DNA of 64,000 nucleotides from Eonycteris spelaea (GCA_003508835.1 PUFA01000143.1:992001-1056000); one strand, 5' to 3'. Positions 45,775 to 59,700 are shown, counted from the stretch's first letter. A program made the numbers and translations. The notes: a model not told the origin generated them from the letters alone.

Positions 45775-46290
45775 AGAATTTATCAGTGTCTCCCCATTTC
45801 ACTCAGGATAAAAGATAAAAGCTCTTAAACTGGCCTACATGTTTCTAAGAGATTTGGCCTCTCCTTGGTACCTCTCCAATCTCATCTCTAAGCACTCACT
45901 TGCTCAGCTATACTGGCTCCTCTGTTGTTTTTTAAATAAGGCCGACATGTTCCCATTTCAGGGTTTTTGCAGTATTTTCTCTACTGAGTTGATATTCCCA
46001 GATATCTGCATGGACAGTTGACGTACTTTGAGATTTCATTAAACGGTAACCTTCTAAAAGAGGTCTTACATGCTCACCATCTAAATATCCTGGCTCTGTA
46101 TTTTCTACTTAGCCATTTACCACTATCTGATAAACTATATATATTTACACATTTATCTTGCTTATTGTCATAATTCTTCACAAGAATGTTACTTCCTGTG
46201 AGGGCAGTGTTTTTTGTTTGCTCTGGTTTACTCTACATCTAGCAACTGGATAGTCTCTGGCCCTTGATGAGTGAATGAGTGAATGTCTAG
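45775..46290 (+). repeat. LINE-2 (L2), + strand
   Basis: 'ccaatctcatctctaagcac', 'cagctatactggctcctctg', 'tttcagggtttttgcagtat', and later 'cctgtgagggcagtgttttt' are in the order of the L2 3' region. The copy is long and well ordered, ending with 'gagtgaatgagtgaatg'. Confidence 0.8.
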
Positions 46291-47225
46291 GCAATGTTGT
46301 AGGTCATGAGGATACAGTGATTAAATACCCATTTCCTTCCCTCAGAAGTACGATTTAAAGAGAGATGGATAATTATAGCAGCCATCTACTACACTGTTGT
46401 GTTGTATGATAAGAGTATGAATAAATACTATCATAACTTTGAGAAGAAACATTTGAATCAGACTGTATTGGGCTCATGAAAGGCTTCCTGAAAAGGTCAC
46501 TCTCTGTATTAGTCAGAATAGCCTAGGCTATGCTGTAGGAACAAACAAGCCCAATTCTCAGTGTCTTAACACAACAAACGTTTATTTCTTACACAGACTA
46601 CATATTCAAAATAAGTTTGTAGAAAAGCTCTGTGATTCAAGGCATCAAAGACTTCATCTGGATCCATGATCACTGCAGCAATGGGAAGAAAGAGTGGCTA
46701 ATTAAGCACTTGCATTTAGAGTTTCACTGGTCAAAGCAAATTGCTTGATTTCAAATAGGGACTGTGAAGTGCAATACTGCCTTCTACCCAGGGGGAAGGA
46801 AAATTGGAAGATATGTGAGTAGAATTAATGACTGACATACCTTTCTACTGTTTTAAAGGCGTATAAGATATCCAGGTAAAGAACTATTTGAAAGCATTTT
46901 CAGAGAAAGAAAGTGCATGTGTAAAGGCAGTAAGCTGTTATGTAGTTTAATTTTAGGGACCTGCATGTAATTCAAAGTAATTGAAATATAGCATGTGTGA
47001 GAGATAAAGACAGCTGAAGAGATTGGAGGGAAGACATGGGTTAGATTAAATCAGCCTATGGAATTAAAACTCCATCCTAAAGTACATTGGGAAACACTGA
47101 ATGATGTAATATACTTCAGGAGAATTTCTTGATTAAATTTTATTTGTGAGAGATTATTCTGCAGGCAAGGTGAGGATGGTTTTGAGCAAAAGAAGATTGG
47201 AGACAGAAAGACCTATAAGAATGCT
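46290..47225 (+). repeat. Ancient dispersed repeat, long copy
   Basis: 'ggcttcctgaaaaggtcact', 'aaagtgcatgtgtaaaggca', 'aaaactccatcctaaagtac' and a 'gcaggcaaggtgaggatggt' phrase are in the order of the dispersed repeat noted elsewhere. It is interrupted at about 46,506-46,835 by an LTR-type repeat. Confidence 0.5.
46506..46835 (-). repeat. Ancient LTR-type repeat (antisense)
   Basis: 'agcctaggctatgctgtagg', 'ctcagtgtcttaacacaaca' and 'aacgtttatttcttacacag' match the complement of the LTR-type 3' end found at 6.4-6.5 kb. Confidence 0.6.
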
Positions 47226-48889
47226 AATGCAATAAGGCTGATGAGACCCCCATCCCCACCTCCAGAAGAGGGCAATGACAGAAGAGATAGAAAAGAAGGA
47301 AACAAAAATTTAAAAGGTAGAAAAAGTATGTGTGGGGTGGGTTTCTGGTCAAGAGGAAGTCTTGGCAGGAGACAGGACACTTCTTACACTGAGATCAAAG
47401 TGGAGGTACTGGTATGGACAGTGTTTGTGTCTGACCATATGTGTGTGTGGATTTGTGTGTGTCCGCTATGTATGCAAATATTTGTGTTGGTGTATGTAAG
47501 AGAGTGAATTAGAAGAAGCTTTCAGATGAATAATTTGTACATAATGATCTCTGTTCTCATTGTGATGGGAGACAAGCTCATGTATTCAGACTGCAATGAT
47601 GATGTATGGAAGATTCCAAGAGAGCTCTATAAACTGGAATGATGACTGAGTCAAATGGGAGATTCTGCAGACTTGGGGAAGAGAAGTTTCTGGGCAGCAT
47701 TATGCCCTTGTAAAAATCAGATTATACATTTTATTTCAAAAATTGAATTGAGAAGCTCATTTGCTTTTTTCTTTACCTTGTCTAGAGTTCAGCATTAATT
47801 CTAAGATATACACTTTAAAAATAATTTTGTGTATGCTGTTTCCATTAAAGGGACTCATTAGATATAATCTAGCCCCTGCCCGAAAAGTTTGGTTAATGTG
47901 ATTTTATAACAGAGGGAAAATTCTTAAAACTTGTAAAATAGTTGTCAAGTGCTTTTATAAAATAATTTTTTTATGTTAGAATTTTAAATAAAGTAGTATA
48001 ATGTTACTGTCAAGCTTGATTTTCAAAAAAATAGAAAAGTGATTGGGATACTTAGTGATATTTTTCTTAAAAGGATTTTTGAAGACATCGTTGGGAAAGT
48101 ACTACGATTTAAAGTAAAGTATATTCTAAACTCATGTTTCTTGTTTACCATTGAGTGTTAGGCCCAAAATTATTTTAAACATTTGGGATGCTAAATTTAT
48201 TATTGCAAATTAAACTTTTGAGACCTTGCTGACAGTACTAGTTTTATTAATGGCAGAGTATTGCTTTAGCAGAAAGAACTGTACTGACCTGCTCAATGCA
48301 TGTGGTGGATATATGAAAAATTATGATATAATAGACTCAGTAGAAATATTAAACTCATATAACTCTGGGGGAGAGAATAACAAAAAAAAATGGAAAGGTT
48401 GATCTAACAAGATTCTTTTCTTAGACTGGAAGATAACTTGGACGTCTGATAAAGATTAGAAACTCAGTTGTCAATTTTAAAAACAGGAACTAGTGTTTAA
48501 ACTTATTTGTTGTTGTTATTCAGAAGTCTTCATTTAAAAAGTAAATATTTTTGAATACTAATTATATATATTCTAATGTTTGTTGTCAAAATGACAGCAT
48601 ATGTAATTTGGCCTCTTAAAAAATTTATTCAAATATACTTTCATTGGAGCTACTTAGCTGATGATGGAAGATGGTTAGGACAGAAACTGTACAATTTATA
48701 GGTAATTAAATTAGTATAAGCTTAGTATATTATGAGACCATTCTTACACTCTAAGAACCTTAAATATAAGTGAATTCATTAACTACTTTAATGAGTTGAG
48801 GTCATCAGTTTAGGTTGTTATTTTTGTCTAAAAAATTATTTGGATTGTGTGTTGCTTCAACAGTGAGTAACTTATTTATTAAACCAGCA

Positions 48890-49070
48890 TGATGTAATGA
48901 TACTAATAACATTTATTGAGTTCTTACTATGTGGGAAACACCATGTTGAGTAGTTCATATGAATTAACTATTTAATTTAACCTTTAAATTATTACTGTAC
49001 CCATTTAAAAAATAATTAAGAGCTTAGCTTGGTTAACTAAAAAGTGACAGAACCAGAAAGAAACAAGTTA
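48890..49070 (-). repeat. MIR SINE (antisense)
   Basis: 'acatttattgagttcttact', 'atgtgggaaacaccatgttg' and 'gttaactaaaaagtgacag' are the decayed complement of MIR from the tail to the tRNA-related part. Confidence 0.6.
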
Positions 49071-49412
49071 AAGTAGGGAAGAATTAACCTACCCTTTTAT
49101 TATGTTTCATATTGTTATAAAAGATAGTTTTAGTAATATTTTAAAATTTAAAGTATTTTAATTAACCACAATATTGTATTTAATTAAGCATAAAATTTAA
49201 ACATAACACATAGATATTTTTAAATTAATGTAACTGTTCTGGAGAATTATTTACTCAAAAATATGTAGTGAGTGTCCTATCAGAGCTAAACAGGACAAAT
49301 TCAAAGGTAGGAGCTTGGAGTTGTTTGTAGCCTTTTTACTACATTTCATTTTTAAATGCCTATTTGAAAGAGAATATTCTGGCTTATGTTTTTCTTATTT
49401 TTTCCCTTTTAG

Positions 49413-49517
49413 AAAGAGGCAGATGGTATGAAAAACTGGACTCCCTTATTTAAAGGGAATGTTGGTATTTATAACCAAACTTATCTCCAGCAAGATTTGT
49501 TTTTGCAGCTGTTCCAG
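49413..49517 (+). CDS. Candidate coding exon, product unknown
   Basis: A 105-bp open segment (35 codons, phase 0 to 0). It is preceded by a good polypyrimidine tract and AG ('tttttcccttttag') and ends 'ttccag' before 'gttggg'. The peptide begins 'KEADGMKNWTPLFKGNVGIY' and continues 'NQTYLQQDLFLQLFQ'. It is not low-complexity and not repeat-derived as far as I can see. The other two frames are closed early. Against it: the donor 'gttggg' is weak, I do not recognise the peptide, and no partner exons were found nearby. It may be a chance open frame. Confidence 0.22.
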
Positions 49518-51129
49518 GTTGGGAAAAAATATTATATTAAAGCCCTGGCTTTTTCTTCTTCTATATTTAGGGGTGAAATCTTTAGAATGTAAAAAAATGA
49601 TGTTGATTTTAAAAATGAATGCAATGTAAACTGTGATTTTTTTTTTTGCTTCTGTATGTGAATTTTCTGTTTGTATGCTGTGATGATATTACTTTTTGTT
49701 TCAATGATCTATTTTCTAGCTATATCACACTTGAGAAATAATTTACTCATAATTTTCATATCATCAATGTTTCTATGGTTATAGTAGATTTTCAGTAGGA
49801 GACTATGTTATCAAATAAACCAATTTTTAATTTTTAATTTTTGATCTTTTAGTTATTTTTCATTCTACCCAGAGCATCTTTTTCGCCTGGAAATTAACTT
49901 TCTTTGTTCTCTCTTATAGTTATGTTATATACTATTATATATATATATGTTATGTTATAACAAACAAATGTTGCTCTTTTTCTCTAGATGTATTTGAGAA
50001 AAATTATTTTATTATTTAATTGAAAATTAATTGTATTTTATATTCTAACTTAATAAATGAAGCTATCTCTTTGGGCACATGATAACGCTAGAATGAATGA
50101 ATGTGCTTGTACACATATGTAGTCTCCATACATATGTGTTTTGTATATACACTCACACATGAACAATTTTCCACAGAGGATTATTATAATATAATATGAT
50201 TTATTGTGAATAAATGTGATTATTGATTTTATGTAGAGATAACTTAAACAGCTTGCTTGTCAAATTAAAGCAAGCTTTACTATGTAGAGATTAGCTTCCT
50301 GAATATGAGAATATGCAAATTATGATTATGTCAGACTTGTATATTTTTCTTTTTTAATAATTGAAACTAAACTTGTATTTAAAAGTTTTTATTGTCTCTA
50401 TCAGCACTCACAGTTAAATGATTTACTTTAACATCATAAAGACCAAAATATTGCTTAAATCTATAAAACCAACCGTTACTAGTAGCAATTTGTTTCCAGA
50501 GAGTTTCTGACTTTTTTGAATAAATTCTTTAAACTTCAACCTTCAATTCACAAAATAATTACTCTCTTTAATTACATAGAATGTGAGTAACTTTGTAGAT
50601 TTTATCAGTTTGGTTTATTCCTCATCTTGCTTTATTCTTCCTTTATTCTTTATTGATACTCACAGTTAAGTGTTGAGTGAAGAACATGGGAACTCTTCGT
50701 TGGTATATGAGCTTTATCTTTTTATGAGGAATGCTTTCCACTCTAGTACAATTTCACAAATTATAATTTGTACAAATGTCATTCTTTTCTTGGATGTGGG
50801 TTTTAGTAGAAATTTAAATGGAATTTTCAAAATTAAGAAATGAATGACATGAAACACTTAGTGAAAGCTGCTAGCATTATATTACTCTGTACTCTCACCA
50901 GGTAACAAGCTACTCTGATTTTATAAAAGTCTGAAATTGTACTAAAAAAAATCTTGTACCTCCTATTTTTGTTGTTTGGTGCATATTTTCAATGGATATT
51001 TACATGAATTAGTATTTAAGGAACATGTAGTCAGGGCTTATTTATATTCATTTTCTACTTCTTTAGCTAGGAAATCTGAAACATATATATGATTCTTAAA
51101 TTATTTGAAATAATAAATGAAAAGATTTT

Positions 51130-53838
51130 TTAGTCTATTTTAAAGAGTATTATGCATTAGTTTCAGATATCAGTTATATGGTTAGAATTTTATATAATTT
51201 ATGAAGTAATTCCCCCGGTTACTCTAGCACCCATTGACTCTACACACAAACATTAGAATAATATTTACTGTGTACCTTATGCTGTACTCTAAAATCTCTT
51301 GACTGTTTTCTCACTACCAATTTGTACTTCATCACTTAACCTTTTTCATCCAGCTTCCAAACCCCCTGCCCTTCTGGCAATCACCAGTTTGTTCTCTGTG
51401 AGTCTGTTTTCATTTAGCTTGTTTCTTTTCTTTCTTAGATTTTGCAGGAACATAATATGATATTTATCTTTCCATAATCATATGATATTTATCTTTCTTA
51501 CTTCACTTAGCATAATACCCTCTAGGTCTTCATGCCACAGTAAATGGTAAGATTTCATTTTTTAATGGCTGAGTAATATTCCATTGTATATATGTACTAT
51601 AACTTCTTTTACAGTCATCTATTGATGGGCACATAGGTTGGTTCCATATCTTGGCAATTGTGAATAAGGCTGCTGTGAATATAGGAGTGCATAGATCTTT
51701 ATGAATTAGTGTTTTTATTTTCTTTGGATAAATACCCAGAAGTGCAAATGCTGAGTCAAAAGGTAGTTCATTTCTTAATTTTTGGAGAAACATCCAAACT
51801 GTTTTTCATAGTGGCTGTACCAATTTGCAATCCCACCAACACTGTATGAGGGTTCCCTTTTCTCCACATCTTTGTCAAGACGTGTTGTTTTTGGTTTATT
51901 GATGATAGCCATTCTGACAGGTGTGAGGTGATATCTTACTGTGATTTTAATTTGCATTTCTCTAATCATTAGTGACCTTGAGCATCTTTTCATATGTTTT
52001 TTTGGCCATCCATCCATATGACCTCTTTGGAGAAATGTTTATTCAGGTCTTCTGCTCATTTAAAAAAAAATTGGATTATTTGTTTTTTGGTATTGACTTG
52101 TATGAATTCTTGATAAATTTTGGATAAAACCCCTTCTCAGATGTATAGCAGTCAAATATCTTCCATTCAGTAGGTTTTTTCATTTGTTGATGGTTTCCTT
52201 TGTTGTGCAAAAACTCTTTATTTGATGTAGTTTCATTTGTTTACATTTTCTTTTGTTTCCCTTACCTGAGGAGATATATCCGAAATATATATATACTAAA
52301 AGCAATGCCAGAAAGTTTGCTGCCTTTGTTTTTTCCAAGGAATTTTATGGTTTTGGGTATTATATTTATTCAAGTCTTGTATATGGTGTAAGAAGGTGGT
52401 CCAATTTCATTTTTTGCATGTAACTCTCCAGTTTTCCCAACACCATTTATTGAAGACACTGTCTTTGCCCATTGTACATTCTTGCCTCTTTTGCCATAGA
52501 TTAAATGACCATATAGGTGTGGATTTATTTCTGGGCTCTCTATTTTGTTCCATTGATTTATGTCTGTTTTTATGCCAGTACCATACTGTTTTAATTACTA
52601 TAGCTTTGTTTACTATCAGGTAGTGTGATACCTCCAACTTTGTTCTTCTTTCTCAAGATTGCCATGTCTGTGCAGGGTCTTTTATATTCCATATAAATTT
52701 TAAGATTATTTGTTCTTGTTTTGTAAAAATGCCATTGGTATTTTGTTAGGGATTGTATTGATTCTATAGATTACTTTGGGTAGTATGGCCATTTTAATAA
52801 TGTTGATTCTTTCTACTCATGAGCACTGTATATGTTTTCATTTATTTATATCTTCTTCAATTTCCTTTTTCAATGAAATAATTTTCTGAGAACAGGTCTT
52901 TTACCTCCTTGGTTAATTTGATTCCTAGGCATTTTACTGTTTTTGATGCAATTATAAATGGGATTGTTCTCTTAATTTCTCTTTCCAATGGTTCATTATT
53001 GGTGTATAAAAATGCAACTGGCTTCTGAATACTAATTTTGAATTCTGCTCCTTTACTGAATTCATTTATCAGTTCTAACAGTTTTTTGGTGGGATCATGA
53101 GGATTCTGTCTATAGAATATCATGTCATCTGCAAATGTGACAGTTTTATTTTTTTTCCAATTCGGATGCCTTTTATTTCTCTTTTTCTCTGATTACTGTA
53201 GCTAGGACTTTCTATACTCTGTTGAATAGAAGTGGTGAAAGTGGACGTCCTTGTCTCATTCCTGATCCTACAGAAAATGCTTTTAGCTTTTCCTCATTGA
53301 ATATAATGTTAGCTTTAGGCTTATCATATCTGGCCTTTATTATGTTGAGGTATGTTCCCTATATTCCCACTTTGTTGAGAGTTTTTACCATCAATGATGC
53401 TGGATTTTGTTGAATACTTTTTCTGCATCTATTGATATGATCATATGATTTTTATCTGTCAATTTTTTTTTATGTGGTATGTTACATTAACTGACTTGTG
53501 GATATTAAATCAACCTTGCATCCCAGGAATAAAAATCCCACTCAGTCATGTTGTATGATCTTTTTGATGTATTGCTGAATCAGGTTTGCTAACATTTTGT
53601 TGAGGATTTTTGCATCAGTGTTCATCAGGGATATTAGTCTATAGTTTTCTTTTTTGGTACTGTCTTTGGTTTTGGAAGCAGGGTAATGGTGGCTTCATTA
53701 AAAGAGTTAGGAAGCCATCCTTCCTGTTGAATATTTTTGGAATAGTTTGAGAAGAATAGGTGTTAATTCTTCTTTGAATGTTTGGTAAAATTTGTCTACA
53801 AAGCCATCTGGTCCTGGATTTTTGATTTTTGAAAGTTT
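51130..53838 (-). mobile_element. 5'-truncated L1
   Basis: A 3' UTR ('ttagtttcagatatcagtta' start) is followed by the ORF2 C-terminal part and RT, ending near 53,838. The 53,123-52,857 frame encodes 'ELINEFSKGAEFKISIQKPV' and 'IKRTIPFIIASKTVKCLGIK', typical of the region after the RT active site. Frames are broken in between. It is followed directly by a (TG)n and another L1 end. Confidence 0.88.
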
Positions 53839-53863
53839 TCTCTGTGTGTGTGTGTGTGCGCAC
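53839..53863. repeat. (TG)n microsatellite at an L1-L1 junction
   Basis: About 22 bp of TG followed by 'cgcacgtg', between two L1 fragments. Confidence 0.9.
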
Positions 53864-53865
53864 GT

Positions 53866-54556
53866 GATTTATAATCTTAAATTTTATTTTATTTAAGTTT
53901 TAATTAATTAATTTTTATGGTGATATTGATTAATGAAATCCGGTAAGTTTCAGCTGAACATTTTAACAATAAAGCATACATATATTTACATTGTGTGTTC
54001 ACCTCTTATAGTTATATTTCTTTCTGTCACCACATATTTGACCCCTTTCACCCCAAATACCCCCTACCCTCCTCCCTCCACTCCCTACCTGCTGGTAACC
54101 ACTAGCCTATTGTCCATGTCTATGAGTCTCTGTTTTTTTGTTCTGTTTATTTTTTGCTTTTAGGTTTATATCCCACATGTAAGTGATATTATATGCTTTT
54201 CAACTTTTTCTGTTTGGCTTATTTTGCTTAGTATGATTATCTTGAGGTCCAACCATGTTATTGCAAATGGCAGTATTTCTTCTCTTCTTATGGTATATAT
54301 GTACTACAGCTTCTTTAGCCAATCATCTATCATAGGACACTTCGGTTGCTTCCAAGTCCTGGCCACAGTGAATAATGTTGCTGTGAACATGGGTGTGCAA
54401 ATATCTTTTTGGATATGGGTTTTCAAGTTTTTGGGGTAAATACTCAGTAGAGGGATTGCTGAATCATATGGTCGATCAATTCTTAGTTTTTTGAGGAACC
54501 TCTATACTGTTTTCCATACTGTGGCTGTACCAATTTGCAGTCCTAAATTGAGGGGA
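53866..54556 (-). mobile_element. Short 5'-truncated L1, second 3' UTR type
   Basis: A ~690-bp 3' end on the minus strand. A 'gtgatattgattaatgaaat' and 'ccggtaagtttcagc' start shows it is the same 3' UTR type as the nested L1, and different from the L1 just left of it. It stops near 'gtaccaatttgcagtcc'. Confidence 0.85.
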
Positions 54557-55057
54557 CTGTATGAGGGGAACTGGTAATTTTTATCAATTAAATTTTCTTA
54601 TTCCTATTATTACTGAGTTAGTATTAAACTATTGAACTACCACAAAAATGGATTCTGGAAATGCAGTAGTGTTCACCCTGAAACACAGGGCAGAATATGC
54701 ATACTCTTAATCTTTGTATTTAATATGAGAGACTGTATGAACAATGAAACACACAGCTCTCAGAACCATGCTAACCTGCTATCCTGCAGAGCATAGGAAA
54801 AACCTTTATAATTTAGAGGTACGATCACCTGTTAATTTTTCTGATGCATGGTTTTGGCCCTTTTAGAATTTAATCAACCTGATTCTCTGACTTGGAAGCT
54901 AGAGGCTGGAAGTAGCATAAAATGTACAGGGAAGCCCAATTTAGGAACTTGCCCATCTCCCGACAGGAATGAGCTCACTCAGAGGGATTTCTTCCTATGG
55001 ATTTTTTTATTACTCATGTGGAGCTGGAAGGAAAATAATCTGGTATATTCTACAGCT

Positions 55058-55240
55058 GTGAATAGTAGGTTAAGCTTTGCATCAGATAGACTGGGGTTGG
55101 AATCCTGATTCTGTAATCATAGGCTATGTCACTTGGGAAGAGTTAAAACATCTCTGTGCCTCTGTTATCTGTCTGTGATATATACTCTACTTCATGGACA
55201 TGTTATAAAGGATAAAAAAGAGAAAATATTTTTTAAAAAT
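55058..55240 (+). repeat. MIR SINE
   Basis: 'gactggggttggaatcctga', 'cataggctatgtcacttggg' and 'catctctgtgcctctgttat' follow the sense order of MIR. Confidence 0.8.
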
Positions 55241-58224
55241 ATTCCAATATGTCATGAACATAATTCTATAATATTGCTGAAAAACAATGACTAAAAGTGA
55301 TACATATATGCATTTAAAAATTTATAGGTTTAAAAGCACCTTTTACATACGTTATTAAAAAGTTTCCAAAGAAGAAACAAACTCCTTTCAGAGCAATACC
55401 ATGAGGTGCTTGTCAGTGATTCCAGGAAGTAAAATACACACGTGATTTTGTGTGTTTAATTTTATAGAACAAGGTCATTTTATTCACCTAATGAGAAGAC
55501 AGAGGTATTAAGAATTTGAGAATTACTTAGCCTCACTGACCTCATTTCCCCAAACATAATTACATTGGCAGTAAGACAAAGGAAGAAGGATCTTTCTTGG
55601 GCCTCCTGGTCCACCGAGTGTGCTAACCACTGGTATGCAACTAGGTGGTTTCACTCAGCGTCCCCAAGATAAATGAGCCATAGAGCAATTATAAAGTCAT
55701 CTCAGGGAAGCTGGGAAGGAGGAAGCCCATCTGGACAGTGCTCTCGAGCTTTCATTGTGCTAGGTATACACTTGAGGCAAGTGGAAAACACAGCACAGCT
55801 CAGGAGAAACCCAGAAATGAGTATCAGAAGAAACAAGGTAAAGTCTAACACATTTGATGCAAAAATAACATTGTTTCTCATCTTCATTGTGGATTCTCAG
55901 AGTGACTGAGAGGCAGGAATCAGAAATCAGTCTAAAAGAGGCCTTGACTTAAGAAATCTGGAGCTATTGGCTTTTATTTTTTAATCAGAAATCTCTCTTT
56001 GAGTGGAAAAGGTAACTTGCTCTTAGGTGAATTCATTCACAGAATTGTGAGAAAAAGTATGTTCATACATAGAGACAGGGAAAAGCCCCGAAACTGAGTC
56101 TCCCTTTGTAATTGGAGGGCTGGGAATGGCTAAAGAAAGACCTCTCCAGTCTGGTCATTAAAAGAGTTTACAAAGGGAAACTTACATAAGAGTTATGTCT
56201 TGGGTGGCTGCAAGATGAAATGGATCCCTGTACAGCTTGGCAGGTGCCAATGAATTTATAAGGTAAAAAGGCAGGGAGCAGGGGACAATCACAGGTAATA
56301 GTAAGTGAATACTATCAGGAGTGGGAAATTACATGCTTGACCAGGTCAGGACAATAACCTTTTCCAGGAACCAGCACATAGAAGGAGGTAAGGGAGGGGA
56401 GCTGATTTATGTCAGAATGAATATCAGTTACGATCAGACAGTATCTAAGGGGGGTTTGCTGAAAGAAACCTCTGTTCTGGCCTGGATCCAGCTTACAGGA
56501 CAGACAGCGGTCACATTATGGAACAGTCTATCCTCCACAAAGAACTTGGTTTGTATTTTGAGTGAAGGTTACTGTTGGCTGCTTCATGAAGACGTTGAAG
56601 GGAACCGTACAATCTCAGAAACAGGTGCAGCCAGATTGTGTCTTTGGTTATGCCTTCTGACTCATTTTCTATGTTTCTTGTAGCTAGTTATAAGTTAATT
56701 GTGTCACTGCTCAGACATGGCACCCTGCACTCTATGTCTGAAATGGAATCTACTCAAATATTTGTCAATTGAATTTTCTGTGACAACACTATGCTAAGTG
56801 TTGAGGGTGATGCAGAATGTGGATGAAATTCTGTCTTTGATGTTATGGATCTCACACTCTAGAGACAGTTAAATACACAGAAAGTTTTTTTTTTTTTAAT
56901 TTCTCCTTGTCTTCTAATTTGCTTATCTACAATCAAAATTTCAGAAATTTCATTTTGAGATGTATTAGATATGAATTAATTTCTTTTGGTACAAACCCAT
57001 TTTTTTCCTGGATTAAATGTAATAATGTAGTTTGGCATCTGATGGTTCCAGAAAATCAATAAAACTAGTCGATGATTAATGTTTGACTGAAAGTGAAGGG
57101 AGAGGCTTCTGGGGAAGCAAAGCAGTGTAGACGGAGTTTCTTCTGGGGAGATACTCAAGTTCCAGCAAGAGTCTCAAGAGCTGAATGGAAGAAAATAACT
57201 TTTAACAACTATCTTGCTATTCACTTACAGAGAAGTAAGCGCCAACATGTCCTAAATATGTCAATGATGTATTTCTTCAAGAATGACGAAATAGGTGGTG
57301 GAGGTAGGATACTAGAGAAGTCACTGGTCAAATTTATTCCTTGAGGGGTGCTATGTAGCACTGTTAGGATGGGAAGTTTATTCCTGGTATGACAAATTTT
57401 GCTTATGGAGCAAAATTTTGTGGGCAGTTTCTTTTCATTCATCTATCTTTCATAAATTTATTTGATGAAGTGGTTTTGGTTGAATTAAACTTGATAGTGA
57501 AAGAAAGGAAAGATTGAGTTGTTGGATGTTTAAATGAATATTACACCCATTTTTTGTGATTAAAATTTAAAGTGCCTAGCCTTCAGATGCTCTAGCTCTT
57601 GTATCCTAGAAATCAGGGTTGAAATCTCATTCTCATAAGGTGTCCTCTCAGATGTAGTCTTCGAAAACTGAGCATTCTAACTACTTTGCAGAGAATGAGA
57701 TTGATTCAATTTAGCATTTTTAAGACTGTCTGGGACACAGCAGGGGAGGGAAAATGCATGAGAGAAAAGAAGCCTTTCTTACAAGTACTAGAATGAGGAC
57801 TGAAAACAGACAGACCTGCCTTCACAATTGGCAATTCAAGGTTTAATGTGTGTGTTTGTTGGCTTCTGATACTTCTTTCAACCTCACTCTTGGATGTACC
57901 ATCTGCTAATGTTATTATTTTGAGTTGTCAAATTATGTACAACATATCAGTGTCTTCAAAGTTCTAGGCCCTGCCTCTGTTTGATTTTTTTTTTTCTTTA
58001 TTATGACTTTCTGGGGACAGATGCCCTCTGTGATGGAAGATGTAGAGCAGGAGATTGGCAGGGCAATTCAACCTCTGATAGTTTCTTGCCTCTATTTTTC
58101 TTCAAAAACTTAGCAAGCGAGTAATACTTTGAAAGAAGAAGAAAGTAAATGTTTAGGTGACAAGAAAAATGGACGACATTCATCTCCTGATAGGAAACAA
58201 AATGAGTCTTTCGCTGAGTGAAGA

Positions 58225-58450
58225 TTTATCATGGATTACAGGAGTTGGACAGTGGGTTAGGCCAGGTTCATCATTTACCAGCTGGCAGGCACTGAGCAAA
58301 TTGCTTGAACTCTGAACCTTAATTTTCTCATCTATAAAATGGAGATAGTTGCCTAACCATGTAGTTGTGAGAGTAAATTAGATAACTGTGTAAAGAACAC
58401 AGTACGTTGTTTGGCACTTGATAGATGTTCAATGAATGTTAGCTCTCCTT
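58225..58450 (+). repeat. MIR SINE, well preserved
   Basis: 'accagctggcaggcactgag', 'tgaactctgaaccttaattt', 'ctcatctataaaatggagat' and 'gttcaatgaatgttagctct' cover nearly the whole MIR in sense orientation. Confidence 0.9.
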
Positions 58451-58806
58451 TTCACGAGAAAGTTCAACTAAGTGATTCAGGGCAAATTGAGAAGTTGCTG
58501 TCTCATTCTCTAGGAAAAGAAAAAACAATAATGCTGCAATAATTATATCTTCTATTGTGCAAGAGAGCAACTAATTCTATGTTAAGAAAATGGGGTCCAA
58601 CAATATAAAAGAATGATGAAACAATTGGGTTTTACTTTTTTTTTAATCAGAGGCATTTAAAAGTCCCTCTGATGTTTCATATGTAAGTCTTCTGATGAGG
58701 TGTGAGTGTGGCATCCTTTGAAACTTGCTAAGATGACCCCTGGGAAAGTCATCTTTGTTCAAGGTGAAGGATTCATTTCCCATACCTCTTCCTTTTTTTT
58801 TTTCAG

Positions 58807-58988
58807 AAGGCAAAATATATCTTGGAGTAACTCAACTTCCTGTTCCATTGTCCAAGGAACTCTGTGGAAAGGAGAGTGTGCATGTACTTTTTTTCCATGG
58901 AAAGAGAGATGACCTTGAGAAGGAAAGCTGGGCATCATCATGCTTCTTTCTCCAAAGGCTCACAAATAAGTGCTTTAATGGGTGGTAG
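58807..58988 (+). CDS. Weak terminal-exon candidate, product unknown
   Basis: An open frame follows an excellent splice-acceptor-like tract (poly-T ending in 'cag' at 58,806) and runs to TAG at 58,986-58,988. It encodes '(E)GKIYLGVTQLPVPLSKELC' and ends 'LTNKCFNGW'. The peptide is not low-complexity but is not recognised. A second frame is also open over part of it. Chance is a serious alternative. Confidence 0.18.
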
Positions 58989-59544
58989 TTTACATAGGTA
59001 GGAATATATAGATTTATTCATTGGCATTAATTTGCATTCATTCAGAAATCCCTGGTGTCAAATTTATAACGGTGCTAGTTTTTCTGTAGCCTATTTATTG
59101 ATTAAACAATGAAAGAGGTACTAAAGTTTGTTAGAGGAATATCTATCTACCTATTTGTCACTTGTGAGAACAGACAGAAATGTTTACTTGGGTACAAAAA
59201 ATATTAATGAAAGCAGTTGGTCAACCATTGGTTGAGGTATTAATTATATTAAAGTTGATTTTTCACTTACACATATGTTATAGACCAAGTCATACTTGAT
59301 TATTATGTGTGTGGCACAAAGAAAACTTAATTTCTTTTAAAATACTCTGTAAAACTGACATATTGAATTCTCTCATCAATGATAATCTGAATCAATAATT
59401 TCTTTCCATATTTTAATTATTTTAAAACATTAGGACGTGTAGTTTTTGATTAGGAAACAAAGAGAGATCATGATGATAAATCTGTGCTCTTAAAGAATAT
59501 TTAAACCAACGACAAACACATCTTCCTCATATAGAGGGTTCTGT

Positions 59545-59700
59545 GCTTGGTCTTAGCAGTCAGGTGACTGCCTTCCTCACCTTTCTGAGCTTACTTTCTT
59601 GCTCTGTAGGAAGACAACCAGTTCTACTTTACAGATTCATTGTGATATTTCAATAAAATAAGTTGTCCAAAGTACTTAACTTAGTAAAAGCTAGTTATAT
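59545..59700 (+). repeat. MIR SINE fragment
   Basis: 'cagtcaggtgactgccttcc', 'tttctgagcttactttcttg' and 'cattgtgatatttcaataaa' form a decayed sense MIR. Confidence 0.55.

Larger units (their letters stand above)
47226..51125. other. Largest block without recent repeats
   Basis: About 3.9 kb of AT-rich, largely single-copy-looking DNA. It contains one antisense MIR (48,890-49,070) and one exon-like segment (49,413-49,517). If a rightward gene starts at the CpG island, this would be intronic. Confidence 0.4.

Noticed and set aside
56321..56683. 120-codon ORF as a gene
   Set aside because: No recognisable family, no splice sites at plausible positions, and a mixed composition. The surrounding sequence could be an unrecognised old LTR-type repeat.
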